NCBI GenBank assembly: GCA_964235765.1
Contig: CAXSDH010000045.1
Location: 1 to 29,651, forward strand
DNA from: JAVVHH01 sp964235765
Lineage (GTDB): Bacteria > Pseudomonadota > Alphaproteobacteria > Acetobacterales > Acetobacteraceae
Length of the DNA: 29,651 bases
Direction of reading: 5' to 3'
This document shows positions 16,663 to 24,771 of the stretch, piece after piece. The notes beneath the pieces are model-generated. The model saw only the letters and a program-made list of their open reading frames with translations, had not been told where the DNA came from and did no database searches. A program made the translations under genes and the position numbers. Each line of letters begins with the position of its first letter. Position 1 is the stretch's first letter.

Positions 16663-17682
16663 GTGGACGCGGACATCCTCCTGATCCTGTTGCAAGACGG
16701 CGTCGTCAACGGCGCCATCTACGCCTTGCTGGCCCTTTCGCTGGTTCTGGTGTTCTCCGTCACCCGCGTCGTGTTCATCCCGCAAGGCGAGCTGGTGGCC
16801 TTCGGCGCGCTGACCTATGCGGCGCTGGACGCGGGCAGGCTGCCGGGCAGCGTGTGGCTGCTGGCGGGGCTGGGGATGGGCGCGTTCGCCGCCGGGCTGC
16901 TGCGGGAGCGCCGGGCGCTGCTGGGCTTGGCGGTCGAGACGCTGGCGGTGCCGGCGATGGTCGTGCTGCTGGCGCTGTGGCTTGCGCCGCGCAAGCCAGG
17001 CGTCGCAGTGGAGGCGCTGCTGACGCTCGCCATCGTCACCCCGATGGCGCCGTACCTGTACCGGGTGGCGTTCCAGCCATTGGCCGAGGCCTCGGTGCTG
17101 GTGCTGCTGATCGCGAGCCTGGGCGTGCACCTGGCGCTGGTGGGGCTCGGCCTCGGGTTCTTCGGGCCGGAGGGCTACCGCGCGCAGGGGTTCTCGGACG
17201 CCCGCTATGCCCTCGGCAGCATGGTCGTCCCCGGCCAGGCCCTGTGGATCGTCGGCGCCACCGTGGCGCTGATGGCCGGGTTGGCCGTGTTCTTCGAATA
17301 CACGCTGGCCGGCAAGGCGCTGCGGGCGACGGCGGTCAATCGGCTGGGCGCGCGGCTGGTGGGGATCGCGACATCGCTGTCGGGGCGGATCGCCTTCACG
17401 CTCGCCGGGCTGATCGGCGCGCTGTCGGGCGTGCTGATTGCGCCGCTGACCACCGTCTATTACGACAGCGGCTTCCTGGTCGGGCTGAAAGGCTTCGTCG
17501 CCGCCATCATCGGCGGGCTGGTCAGCTATCCGCTGGCCGCCCTGGCCGCGATCCTGGTGGGCTGCGTGGAGAGCCTCTCCAGCTTCTACGCCAGCGCCTT
17601 CAAGGAGGTGATCGTGTTCACCGTCATCATCCCGGTGCTGCTGTGGCGCTCCTTCCGCAGCCCGGCGGAGGAGGACGAGTGA
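16663..17682 (+). CDS. livH: Branched-chain amino acid type ABC permease (LivH family)
   Basis: This 339-residue integral membrane protein has about eight to nine helices. It starts with the typical LLILLQDGVVNGAIYALLAL segment, then FSVTRVVFIPQGELVAFGAL. The conserved cytoplasmic coupling loop is YTLAGKALRATAVNRLGARL, and the C-terminus has LVGLKGFVAAIIGGLVSYPL. It forms one half of the membrane channel with the LivM part of the next gene. The start is GTG 16663; no ATG lies nearby. Its TGA overlaps the GTG of the livM-livG fusion. The gene symbol reflects family, not proven substrate. Confidence 0.9.
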   Translation: MDADILLILLQDGVVNGAIYALLALSLVLVFSVTRVVFIPQGELVAFGALTYAALDAGRLPGSVWLLAGLGMGAFAAGLLRERRALLGLAVETLAVPAMVVLLALWLAPRKPGVAVEALLTLAIVTPMAPYLYRVAFQPLAEASVLVLLIASLGVHLALVGLGLGFFGPEGYRAQGFSDARYALGSMVVPGQALWIVGATVALMAGLAVFFEYTLAGKALRATAVNRLGARLVGIATSLSGRIAFTLAGLIGALSGVLIAPLTTVYYDSGFLVGLKGFVAAIIGGLVSYPLAALAAILVGCVESLSSFYASAFKEVIVFTVIIPVLLWRSFRSPAEEDE

Positions 17683-19439
17683 CGCGGTGGCATTATGCCG
17701 CGCTGCTGGCCGCCTGGCTGTGCGTGCCCTTGATGCCCGTGCCGAACTTCTGGATCACGCTGGCCAACTACGCCGGGATCGCCGCCATCGTCGCGATCGG
17801 GCTGGTGGTGCTGACGGGCTATGGCGGCATGACCTCGTTCGGCCAGGCGACCTTCATGGGGTTCGGGGCGTACATCACCGCGCTGCTGACCACGCAGGCC
17901 GGGCTGTCGCCCTGGCTGAGCCTGCCGGCGTGCCTGCTGGGGGCGGGGATGGCGGCGGTGGCGATCGGGGCGATCACGCTGCGGCTCTCGGGGCATTATC
18001 TCGCGCTGGGCACCATCGCCTGGTCGGTGAGCCTCTACTATGTGTTCGCCAACCTGGACCTGTTCGGCCGCAACGATGGCATTTCCGGCATTCCGCCGCT
18101 CCGCCTGGGTAGCCTGGCGCTGACCAGCAGCCGGGCTTACTTCGGGGTGGTCTGGGTTGCGGTCGCCTTGTCGATACTGGCCACGCACAATCTGCTGGAT
18201 AGCCGGGTGGGGCGGGCGATCCGCTCGTTGCGGGGCGGGGCAGCCGCCGCGGCGAGCTTTGGGGTCGACCTTACCCGCACGCGCATGCTGGCCTTCACCT
18301 ATGCCGCCGTGCTGGCCGGGTTGGCCGGCTGGCTCTATGCGCACATGCAGCGGAGCGTGAACCCGACACCGTTCGGGCTGACGGCCAGCATCGAATACCT
18401 GCTTATGGCGGTGGTCGGCGGCGCCGGGTCGGTCTGGGGCGCGGTGCTCGGCGCCGGCCTGGTCACCTTCGTGCAGAATCAGTTGCAGGACCTGCTGCCG
18501 CGCCTGCTTGGGCATAGCGGCAATTATGAAAGCGTGGTGTTCGGAGCCTTGCTGGTGCTGATCCTGCAAACGTCGCCAGAGGGGTTGTGGCCGCATGTGC
18601 GCCGGCTCGTGCCGGGCGGCACCCGGCGGCGGATCGTGCGGGACGCACCGCCGCTGCCGGCCCGGACCATGCCCGAGGCAGGCGCGCCGGTGCTGGATGC
18701 CACCGGCCTGCGCAAGACCTTTGGCGGCCTGGTGGCCGTGAACGACCTCGCGCTGCACTTGGCCGGGCGCGAGATCGTCGGCCTGATCGGCCCCAACGGC
18801 GCGGGCAAGAGCACCACGTTCAACTTGCTGACCGGCGTGGCCCGCCCGACCGCGGGGCGGATACGCTTCATGGGGCAGGATCTCGGCCGCGCCACCCCGC
18901 CGATGGTGGCCCGGCTCGGCGCCGCCCGCAGCTTTCAGCACGTGAAGCTGGTGCCGGGCATGTCGGCGATCGAGAACGTCGCCATCGGGGCGCATCTGCG
19001 CGGGCGCGCCAGCCCTTGGGCGGCGCTGCTCCGCCTGGACCGGGCGGAGGAGGCGCGGCTGTTCGCCGAGGCCCGGCGGCAACTCGCCCGCGTCGGCCTG
19101 CTCGAGCATGCCTACAAGCCGGCCGACAGCCTGGCGCTCGGCCAGCAGCGCGTGGTGGAGATCGCCCGCGCGCTGTGCCTGGACCCGGCGCTGCTGCTGC
19201 TCGACGAACCGGCGGCCGGGCTCCGCCACGCCGAGAAGTCGGAACTGGCCACGCTTCTGCGCCGACTGCGGGACGAGGGCCATACCGTGCTGCTGGTGGA
19301 GCATGACATGGAGTTCGTGATGAACCTGGCGGACCGGCTGGTGGTGATGGAGTTCGGCGCCATGCTGGCCGAAGGCTTGCCCGCCGCCATCCGCGCCAAC
19401 CCGGCAGTGATCGAGTCCTACCTGGGCGCCGCGGCATGA
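17679..19439 (+). CDS. livM-livG: Fused ABC permease and ATPase (LivM-LivG)
   Basis: This 586-residue protein joins two normally separate subunits. Residues 1 to about 310 form the LivM permease: IAAIVAIGLVVLTGYGGMTS, FGQATFMGFGAYITALLT and SIEYLLMAVVGGAGSVWGAV. A short Arg/Pro-rich linker (LVPGGTRRRIVRDAPPLPAR) leads to a LivG ATPase from about residue 340. There, Walker A is GLIGPNGAGKSTTFNLLTG, the signature is the Liv-type SLALGQQRVVEIARAL, Walker B is LLLLDEPAAGL, and the switch His is in LLVEHDMEFVMNLADRL. There is no stop or usable frame break at the junction, so this is a true single ORF. Fusions of this type occur in several proteobacterial Liv-type operons. The GTG start overlaps the livH stop by four bases, and GGAGGAGGACGA precedes it. 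Confidence 0.93.
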   Translation: MTRWHYAALLAAWLCVPLMPVPNFWITLANYAGIAAIVAIGLVVLTGYGGMTSFGQATFMGFGAYITALLTTQAGLSPWLSLPACLLGAGMAAVAIGAITLRLSGHYLALGTIAWSVSLYYVFANLDLFGRNDGISGIPPLRLGSLALTSSRAYFGVVWVAVALSILATHNLLDSRVGRAIRSLRGGAAAAASFGVDLTRTRMLAFTYAAVLAGLAGWLYAHMQRSVNPTPFGLTASIEYLLMAVVGGAGSVWGAVLGAGLVTFVQNQLQDLLPRLLGHSGNYESVVFGALLVLILQTSPEGLWPHVRRLVPGGTRRRIVRDAPPLPARTMPEAGAPVLDATGLRKTFGGLVAVNDLALHLAGREIVGLIGPNGAGKSTTFNLLTGVARPTAGRIRFMGQDLGRATPPMVARLGAARSFQHVKLVPGMSAIENVAIGAHLRGRASPWAALLRLDRAEEARLFAEARRQLARVGLLEHAYKPADSLALGQQRVVEIARALCLDPALLLLDEPAAGLRHAEKSELATLLRRLRDEGHTVLLVEHDMEFVMNLADRLVVMEFGAMLAEGLPAAIRANPAVIESYLGAAA

Positions 19440-20170
19440 CCACGCTGGAGGTGCAGGACCTGCACGTGGCCTATGGCGGCATCGGCGCGGTGCACGGCGT
19501 GAGCCTGACGGTAGCGCCCGGACGGATCGCCACCGTCATCGGGCCGAACGGGGCAGGCAAAACGACTTTACTGAACGCGGTCATGGGCGTGCATTCCGGG
19601 CGGGGCGCGGTTTGGTTCCAGGGGCGGGAGATGGGCCGGCTGGGGATCGAGGAACGGGTGCGCGCGGGCATGTGCCTGGTGCCGGAGAAGCGCGAGCTGT
19701 TCTCCACCTTGTCGGTGGAGGACAATTTGCGCCTGGGCGGCTTCCGCTTCCGCCGTGGTGGGCGTGCCGCCGCCCGGGCCGCGCTGGCCGAGGTGCTCGC
19801 CCTGTTTCCGCGGCTGGCCGAACGCCGGCGGCAGTTGGCCGGAACGCTGAGCGGCGGCGAGCGGCAAATGCTGGCGATGGGGCGGGCGTTGATGGCCCGG
19901 CCCGACCTGCTGATGTTGGACGAACCGAGCTTGGGCCTGGCGCCGCTGATCGTGCGCGAGATTTTCCGCATCGTCGTGGAGCTGCGCGGCCGGGGTTGCG
20001 CGGTCCTGCTCGTGGAGCAGAATGCGCGCGCCGCGTTGCAGGTTTCGGATTACGGCTATGTGCTGGAGACGGGCCGGGTGGTGCTGGAAGGCCCGAGCGC
20101 CGCGCTGGCCGGCGATGCACGGGTGGTGGAGACCTATTTGGGCGGGAGCGGTCAGAACTCGCGCTCGTAG
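19436..20170 (+). CDS. livF: Branched-chain amino acid type ABC ATPase (LivF family)
   Basis: This 244-residue ATPase is the second nucleotide-binding subunit of the Liv-type importer. Motifs are Walker A VIGPNGAGKTTLLNAVMG, the LivF-typical Q-loop region CLVPEKRELFSTLSVEDNLR, signature LSGGERQMLAMGRALM, Walker B LLMLDEPSLGLAP and the switch residues in LLVEQNARAAL. The last is Gln rather than His, as is normal for LivF. ATG 19436 overlaps the livG stop (ATGA), indicating translational coupling. This is the last gene of the operon. The 88 bases that follow hold no clear terminator before the next small gene. Confidence 0.94.
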   Translation: MTTLEVQDLHVAYGGIGAVHGVSLTVAPGRIATVIGPNGAGKTTLLNAVMGVHSGRGAVWFQGREMGRLGIEERVRAGMCLVPEKRELFSTLSVEDNLRLGGFRFRRGGRAAARAALAEVLALFPRLAERRRQLAGTLSGGERQMLAMGRALMARPDLLMLDEPSLGLAPLIVREIFRIVVELRGRGCAVLLVEQNARAALQVSDYGYVLETGRVVLEGPSAALAGDARVVETYLGGSGQNSRS

Positions 20171-20258
20171 CCCAAAAACCGTGGCCACCGGCGAACGCAC
20201 CTAATTTCGACACGTTGATGCCTCACTGTCCGCTTCGATATCAAGAAAGGTGCCCTTT

Positions 20259-20492
20259 ATGCGTAAGCTTATGCTCTCCCTCGTCGTGCTCGGCGGGGTC
20301 GGTGCCGGGTTCGGCAACACGGTCGAGGCGGCGCCGGTGCAGCCGGGAGCGATTGCGCCCGTCCTGCAACTGGCGGAGCTGCAGCCGGTGCAGTATGGCT
20401 ATGGCGGCCGCGAGGAGTTCCGGCGTCGGCAGGAGTTCCGGCGCGAACAGATGCGCCGCCGGCAGGCCCGGCGCTTCTATCGCCGCTATTAG
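20259..20492 (+). CDS. Small exported Arg-rich protein of unknown function
   Basis: This 77-residue protein starts with a signal peptide (MRKLMLSLVVLGGVGAGFGN ending near TVEAA-PV). A short neutral middle section (QLAELQPVQYGYGG) leads to a strongly basic tail, EEFRRRQEFRREQMRRRQAR, ending RRFYRRY. The tail contains two similar EEF/QEFRR units. I recognise no family; such Arg/Tyr-rich exported peptides are common in Rhodospirillales and are usually unannotated. ATG 20259 has AGAAAGG eight bases upstream; GTG 20250 is in frame but less well placed. The gene stands alone between livF and a hairpin terminator. Binding to an acidic surface or nucleic acid is conceivable but unsupported. Confidence 0.65.
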   Translation: MRKLMLSLVVLGGVGAGFGNTVEAAPVQPGAIAPVLQLAELQPVQYGYGGREEFRRRQEFRREQMRRRQARRFYRRY

Positions 20493-20516
20493 AGCCTTCG
20501 TTTCGGCACGCGCTGC

Positions 20517-20546
20517 TCCCGGCCAGGCAATTCCGCCTGGTCGGGA
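20517..20546. terminator. Bidirectional hairpin between convergent genes
   Basis: TCCCGGCCAGGC (20517-20528) pairs with GCCTGGTCGGGA (20535-20546) over 12 positions, with one G-T wobble and the 6-base loop AATTCC. It lies exactly between the stops of the small exported protein and ccmI. No T-run follows on either strand, as is common in GC-rich bacteria. Confidence 0.7.
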
Positions 20547-20562
20547 CGTGCTCTCACGCCCG

Positions 20563-21264
20563 CTAACGCACCCCGGCCTGCCGCAGCCTTTGCTCGAGGG
20601 CGGCGCGCCAGGGTGCATCGGGGGCGGCGGCCAGTGCGCGGCGGAACAGGGCGGCGGTGCTTTCGCTGACCCGGCCTTCGGCGCGCACGGCCGCTTCGCC
20701 GGTCCGGGCGGCCAACCCCGCGTCGAACTTTCCCTGCAGGGCCATACGCCAGGCGGCAGCCGCGGCGGCGTCGTCGCCGCGGGCTTGCTCGACCGTGCCT
20801 AGCAGCACGTAGCCTTGCCGGGCGCGTTCGCTGGCCGGGTCCATGCCGGCCAATTGTGCGCGAAGCTGGGCCACCAGGGTTGCCTCCTCGGCCAGCCTTG
20901 CCCGTTGACCCGCCGCTGGTACGGACGGCATGCCCGGTTGGCCGCCAAGGCCATAGAGGGCCAGCGCCGCCAGCGGCACCAGAACCAGCACGAGAAGCAC
21001 CGGCGTCCGAGAGCCTGGCTCCGCGACCTCCCCAGGCTCGGCGGCCGCGGCGAGCAGCCGGCGCTGCACCTCCAGCGTCGCCGTGCCGTGCTCGGCGGGC
21101 AGGATGCGGCCTTCGGCGAGATCGCGGTCGAGTTCGGCGAGTTGGGCACGGTGCAACGCCACCGCCGGGTCGCGGGCGCCGCGCATCATGGTCCGGCGCT
21201 TGAGCACGGTCCCGAGCGGCGCCAAGACCGCGAGCGCCAGCAAGGCCACGAGCAGCCAGATCAT
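20563..21264 (-). CDS. ccmI: Cytochrome c maturation protein CcmI
   Basis: This 233-residue protein acts with CcmF and CcmH, presenting apocytochrome c for haem ligation. It has an N-terminal helix (MIWLLVALLALAVLAPLGTV) and a cytoplasmic segment with the typical HRAQLAELDRDLAEGRILPA. A second helix (VLLVLVLVPLAALALYGL) precedes a short periplasmic TPR-like C-terminal region with LLGTVEQARGDDAAAAAAW and TAALFRRALAAAPDAPWRAA. The C-terminal part is shorter than in the long CcmI proteins of Rhodobacter. ATG 21262-21264 overlaps the ccmH stop (ATGA). It is the last gene of the ccmCDEFGHI operon and ends at the hairpin at 20517-20546. Confidence 0.88.
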   Translation of the reverse strand: MIWLLVALLALAVLAPLGTVLKRRTMMRGARDPAVALHRAQLAELDRDLAEGRILPAEHGTATLEVQRRLLAAAAEPGEVAEPGSRTPVLLVLVLVPLAALALYGLGGQPGMPSVPAAGQRARLAEEATLVAQLRAQLAGMDPASERARQGYVLLGTVEQARGDDAAAAAAWRMALQGKFDAGLAARTGEAAVRAEGRVSESTAALFRRALAAAPDAPWRAALEQRLRQAGVR

Positions 21265-21713
21265 GCCTTCGACTGCGGCCCCGTCAGATCGGCCAGCCGG
21301 TCCCGCTCGGCTTTGGTGAGCGGCGCGGGGGGCGGCGGCGCGCGGCGGCGCGCCACCAGCACGAACCCCAGCCCGGCCAATACCGCCAGCACCGGCGAAG
21401 CCCACAAGGCCGCGGTGACGGCGTTCACCGGCGGGCGCAGGCGGACGAAGTCGCCGTACCGCGCCACCACCCAGTCCGTCGCCTGCTGGTCCGCGTCCCC
21501 GGCGGCGATTCGGGTCCGGACCATGCGGCGCAGGTCGCGGGCGAGGTCGGCGTTGCTGTCCTCGATGCTCTCGTTTTGGCAGACGAGGCAACGGAGCTGC
21601 CGGCCGACCGCCTCCGCGCGGGCTTCCTGCGCCGGGTCGGGCAGCATCTCGGCCGGGTCGCTGATGGCAAGCGCCGGCCCGGAGAGCAGGAGCAGGAGTG
21701 CGAGCGCCCTCAC
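21261..21713 (-). CDS. ccmH: Cytochrome c maturation protein CcmH (CcmH/CycL)
   Basis: This 150-residue protein has a signal or anchor at the N-terminus (LALLLLLSGPALAISDPAEM). The redox motif is in GRQLRCLVCQNESIEDSNAD, with Cys42 and Cys45. One membrane helix (LWASPVLAVLAGLGFVLVA) precedes a cytoplasmic Pro/Arg-rich tail. CcmH reduces or holds the CxxCH thiols of apocytochrome c in the periplasm before haem attachment. The start is GTG 21711-21713, overlapping the ccmG stop by four bases. The stop overlaps the ccmI start. A longer open frame upstream is antisense-type noise inside ccmG. Confidence 0.93.
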   Translation of the reverse strand: MRALALLLLLSGPALAISDPAEMLPDPAQEARAEAVGRQLRCLVCQNESIEDSNADLARDLRRMVRTRIAAGDADQQATDWVVARYGDFVRLRPPVNAVTAALWASPVLAVLAGLGFVLVARRRAPPPPAPLTKAERDRLADLTGPQSKA

Positions 21714-22261
21714 GCCAGGCCCCGCAGAACGGGGCGGAGCTGCTCGGCGACGATGCTCGGCGTCAGCGGCCCGGCCAGGCGCCAGCGGACCACGCCTTTG
21801 CCGTCCAGCAAGTAGCTTTCGGGCACGCCATAGACGCCCCATTCGATGGCCACGCCGCCCGGCTCATCCCGCGCCACTCGGGCGAAGGGGTTGCCGTGGC
21901 GGGCGATGAAGCCGGCGGAGGCCTCGGGCTTGTCCTTGTAGGCGATGCCCCAGATCGGCAGGCCCTCACGCGAGAGCGCCATCAGTTCGGGATGCTCGAT
22001 GATGCAAGGCACGCACCAGCTGGCGAAGAAGTTGACCAGCATGGGCCGGCCCGCGGCAAGGTCGGCGCTGCCGAAGCCCCGCGCGGGCGGGAGCGGCGGC
22101 AGCGCGGCGAAGTCGGGGGCGGGGCGGCCGATCAACTGGCTCGGCACCTCGTGCGGGTCGAACCGCCCGGCGCGCATGCGGGACAGGACGGTCCAGAACC
22201 CGGCGCCCGCCACCGCGGCCACGCCAAGCGGCGCCAGCAACACGACCCGGCGGCGGTTCAC
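21710..22261 (-). CDS. ccmG: Thiol-disulfide reductase CcmG/DsbE
   Basis: This 183-residue thioredoxin-like protein is anchored by an N-terminal helix (RVVLLAPLGVAAVAGAGFWT). The active site is Cys83/Cys86 in LVNFFASWCVPCIIEHPEL. The cis-Pro region reads VYGVPESYLLDGKGVVRW, as in DsbE. It supplies reducing power in the periplasm for apocytochrome c. The start is GTG 22259-22261, overlapping the ccmF stop (GTGA). The end overlaps ccmH. Confidence 0.94.
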   Translation of the reverse strand: MNRRRVVLLAPLGVAAVAGAGFWTVLSRMRAGRFDPHEVPSQLIGRPAPDFAALPPLPPARGFGSADLAAGRPMLVNFFASWCVPCIIEHPELMALSREGLPIWGIAYKDKPEASAGFIARHGNPFARVARDEPGGVAIEWGVYGVPESYLLDGKGVVRWRLAGPLTPSIVAEQLRPVLRGLA

Positions 22262-24228
22262 GCCACCGCCGAACCCGGCGCACCCTTGGCCGCGCGGGCC
22301 GGCGCACCGACGCGGGCGCGCCGGTCGAGCAAGGACAGCGCGCCGCCCGCCGCCATCACCAGGGCGCCCAGCCAGATCCAGGGCGCGAGCGGGTTGTAGT
22401 GCAGCCGCAGCACTGCGCCGCCGTCCCGCTCCTCGCCCAGCACGGCGTAGATGTCGGCAAAGCCGTTGGTGCTGATCGCGGCCTCGGTCGTGGTCATGCG
22501 CTGCACCGGGAAGGCGCGGCGGGCCGGCTGCAAGGTTACCACGGGTGCGCCGTTGCGGGTCAGGCGCAGGGTGGCGACGCGCTCGGCATAGTTGGGGCCA
22601 GCTTCGTCGCGCACGCCATCGAGCGTCCAGGTGTAACCGGCGGCCTCCGCGCTCTCGCCGGGGTGCAGCAACACCACGCGCTCGCTGGCGAGCGACATGC
22701 CCGCCACGCCCGCGGCCAGCACGCCCATTCCGGCGTGGCCCAGCGTGGTGCCGAAGGTGGAGAGGCGCAGGCCCGCGAGCCGGGCCAGGCTGTCCCGCAA
22801 CGGCAGCCGGAACAGGCGGATGCGCTCCACGATCTCGGCGAAGGCGCCGAAGATGATCCAGGCGGCGGCGGCAAACGCCAGGGAGGGCAGCGCCTTGGCA
22901 GGGCCGAGCGCCGCGCAAAGGCCGACCACGAGCGCCGCCAGGGCGGCCCACCACAGGCGCATCAGGGCGGGGCGGAGCTGGGCGCGCTTCCAGGCCAGGG
23001 CGGGCGCGATGGTCATGGCGGCGAACACGGGGGCGCAGAGCGGCAGCACGGTCATGTTGAAGAACGGCGCGCCGACGGAGATTTTCGAGCCGAACGCCAG
23101 GTCGGCCACCAGCGGATACAGCGTGCCGGTGATTACCACGGCGGCGATGCTGCACAGCAGGACGTTGTTCAGCACCAGCGCGCCCTCGCGCGACAGCGGC
23201 GCGAACAGGCCGCCCGGCGCCAGCACCGGCGCCCGCAGCGCGAACAGCAGCAGGCTGCCGCCGATCACGATGCCCAGCAGGCCGAGGATGAACACGCCGC
23301 GCGTGGGGTCGTTGGCGAAGGCGTGCACCGAGTTCAGGATGCCGGAGCGCACCAGGAAGGTGCCGGACAGCGACAGCGAGAAGGTGCCGATGGCGAGCAG
23401 CACGGTCCAGACCTTCAGCGCCTCGCGCTTTTCCACCACGATGGCCGAGTGCAGCAGCGCGGTGCCGGTGAGCCAGGGCAGCAGGCTGGCGTTCTCCACC
23501 GGGTCCCAGAACCAGAAGCCGCCCCAGCCGAGTTCGTAGTAGGCCCACCAGCTGCCCAGCGCGATGCCGCCGGTCAGCAGGGACCAACTGGCGAGCGTCC
23601 AGGGCCGCACCCAGCGGCCCCAGGCGGCGTCGATCCGTCCTTCGAGCAGGGCGGCGACGGCGAAGGCGAAGGGCACGGCGAAGCCGACATAGCCCGCGTA
23701 GAGGATGGGGGGATGAAAGGCGAGGCCGGGGTCCTGCAGCAGTGGGTTCATGTCCCGCCCATCGAGCGGCGGGGGCCAGATGCGGTTGAAGGGATTGCTG
23801 GCGAGCAGGCAGAACAGCAGGAACCCGGCCGAGGTGCCGCCCAGCACGCCGATGACCCGCGCGCGAAGGACCGAGGGCAGGCCACGCCCGAACGCGGCGA
23901 CCGCGCCGCCGCAGAGCGCCAGGATCAGGCCCCAGAGCAGGATGGAGCCCTCGTGGTTTCCCCAGGCGCCGCTGATTTTGTAGATGAGTGGCTTCAGCGT
24001 GTGGCTGTTCTCGGCCACGTTCAGCACGGTGAAGTCGTCCGCCACGCTGGCCCAGACCAGGGCGGCGGCGGCGGCGGCGAGCGCCGTCAGTTGGCTGATG
24101 GCGAGCGCCGGGGCGGCGGCCATCAGCCTGGAGTCGTTGCGATGGGCCCCCCAGACCGGCAGCACCGCTTGCGCGAAGGCAAGCGCGCAGGCCAGGGCCA
24201 GGGCAAAGTGGCCGAGCTCTGGGATCAC
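22258..24228 (-). CDS. ccmF: Haem lyase subunit CcmF
   Basis: This 656-residue polytopic membrane protein has about 14-15 helices and the family's usual length. The haem-handling WWD motif is in WGGFWFWDPVENASLLPWL. Other marks are NEAEN-type text (VLNVAENSHTLKPLIYKISG) and GNHEGSILLWGLILALCG. CcmF transfers haem from holo-CcmE to apocytochrome c together with CcmH and CcmI. The start is GTG 24226-24228 (MIPELGHFALALACALAF). Its initiation region is present twice as a 20-bp tandem repeat (24225-24264), leaving 36 bases after the ccmE stop; every other junction in the operon overlaps by four bases. Confidence 0.96.
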   Translation of the reverse strand: MIPELGHFALALACALAFAQAVLPVWGAHRNDSRLMAAAPALAISQLTALAAAAAALVWASVADDFTVLNVAENSHTLKPLIYKISGAWGNHEGSILLWGLILALCGGAVAAFGRGLPSVLRARVIGVLGGTSAGFLLFCLLASNPFNRIWPPPLDGRDMNPLLQDPGLAFHPPILYAGYVGFAVPFAFAVAALLEGRIDAAWGRWVRPWTLASWSLLTGGIALGSWWAYYELGWGGFWFWDPVENASLLPWLTGTALLHSAIVVEKREALKVWTVLLAIGTFSLSLSGTFLVRSGILNSVHAFANDPTRGVFILGLLGIVIGGSLLLFALRAPVLAPGGLFAPLSREGALVLNNVLLCSIAAVVITGTLYPLVADLAFGSKISVGAPFFNMTVLPLCAPVFAAMTIAPALAWKRAQLRPALMRLWWAALAALVVGLCAALGPAKALPSLAFAAAAWIIFGAFAEIVERIRLFRLPLRDSLARLAGLRLSTFGTTLGHAGMGVLAAGVAGMSLASERVVLLHPGESAEAAGYTWTLDGVRDEAGPNYAERVATLRLTRNGAPVVTLQPARRAFPVQRMTTTEAAISTNGFADIYAVLGEERDGGAVLRLHYNPLAPWIWLGALVMAAGGALSLLDRRARVGAPARAAKGAPGSAVA

Positions 24229-24264
24229 GACCGTATACCTGCGGTCACGACCGTATACCTACGG
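24225..24264. repeat. 20-bp tandem duplication at the ccmF translation start
   Basis: TCACGACCGTATACCTGCGG (24225-24244) is followed by TCACGACCGTATACCTACGG (24245-24264), with one mismatch. On the coding (minus) strand each copy contains an AGG followed by GTG. The upstream GTG opens a seven-codon frame ending in a TGA that overlaps the true ccmF GTG. Confidence 0.9.
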
Positions 24265-24771
24265 TCATGTCTTGCCGGCTTTGTCGGGCGCCAGGGTGTT
24301 CCAGGTGGCGGCGGGCGGCGGCGGTCCCTGCTCCGGCCGCCACTGGCCCGTGCGCTTCAAGGCGTCGGCGACGTCCTTCGGCATGTAAGTCTCGTCGTGC
24401 TTGGCCAGCACCTCGGCGGCGCGGAAGGTGCCGTCCGGCTGCAGGGCGCCCAGCATGACCGCGCCCTGCCCCTCGCGGAACAGGTCGGGCAGGATGCCGG
24501 CGTAGCTTACATCCACGGCGGCGCGGCCGTCGGTGATGCGGAACCGGGCGGTGGGCACGCCGCGCTCCTGGCCGCGGTGGATGCTGCCGGCCTCGACCAG
24601 GCCGCCGAGGCGCAGGGTGCGGCCGGCTCCTGCGGCATGAGCGGCGAGGTCGGAGGGGGCGACGAAGAAGACGAGGCTGTCGCTGAACGCGGCCAGGCCG
24701 AGGGCGGTGGCCGAGCTCAGGCCGATCCCGCAGGCCAGCACGATCCAGAGGCGGCGGCGCTTGCGGGTCAT
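24265..24771 (-). CDS. ccmE: Haem chaperone CcmE
   Basis: This 168-residue periplasmic haem carrier is anchored by an N-terminal helix (LWIVLACGIGLSSATALGLA). The covalent haem site is His125 with Tyr129 in EVLAKHDETYMPKDV. The beta-barrel (OB-fold) carries GRTLRLGGLVEAGSIHRG and RFRITDGRAAVDVSYAGILP. CcmE receives haem from CcmC/CcmD and hands it to CcmF. ATG 24769-24771 overlaps the ccmD stop (ATGA). Its TGA is followed by the duplicated 20-bp element before ccmF. Confidence 0.96.
   Translation of the reverse strand: MTRKRRRLWIVLACGIGLSSATALGLAAFSDSLVFFVAPSDLAAHAAGAGRTLRLGGLVEAGSIHRGQERGVPTARFRITDGRAAVDVSYAGILPDLFREGQGAVMLGALQPDGTFRAAEVLAKHDETYMPKDVADALKRTGQWRPEQGPPPPAATWNTLAPDKAGKT

Noticed and set aside
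17586..19304. 572-codon minus-strand open frame opposite livM-livG
   Set aside because: Antisense shadow with His/Gln/Arg-rich composition and no recognisable domain.
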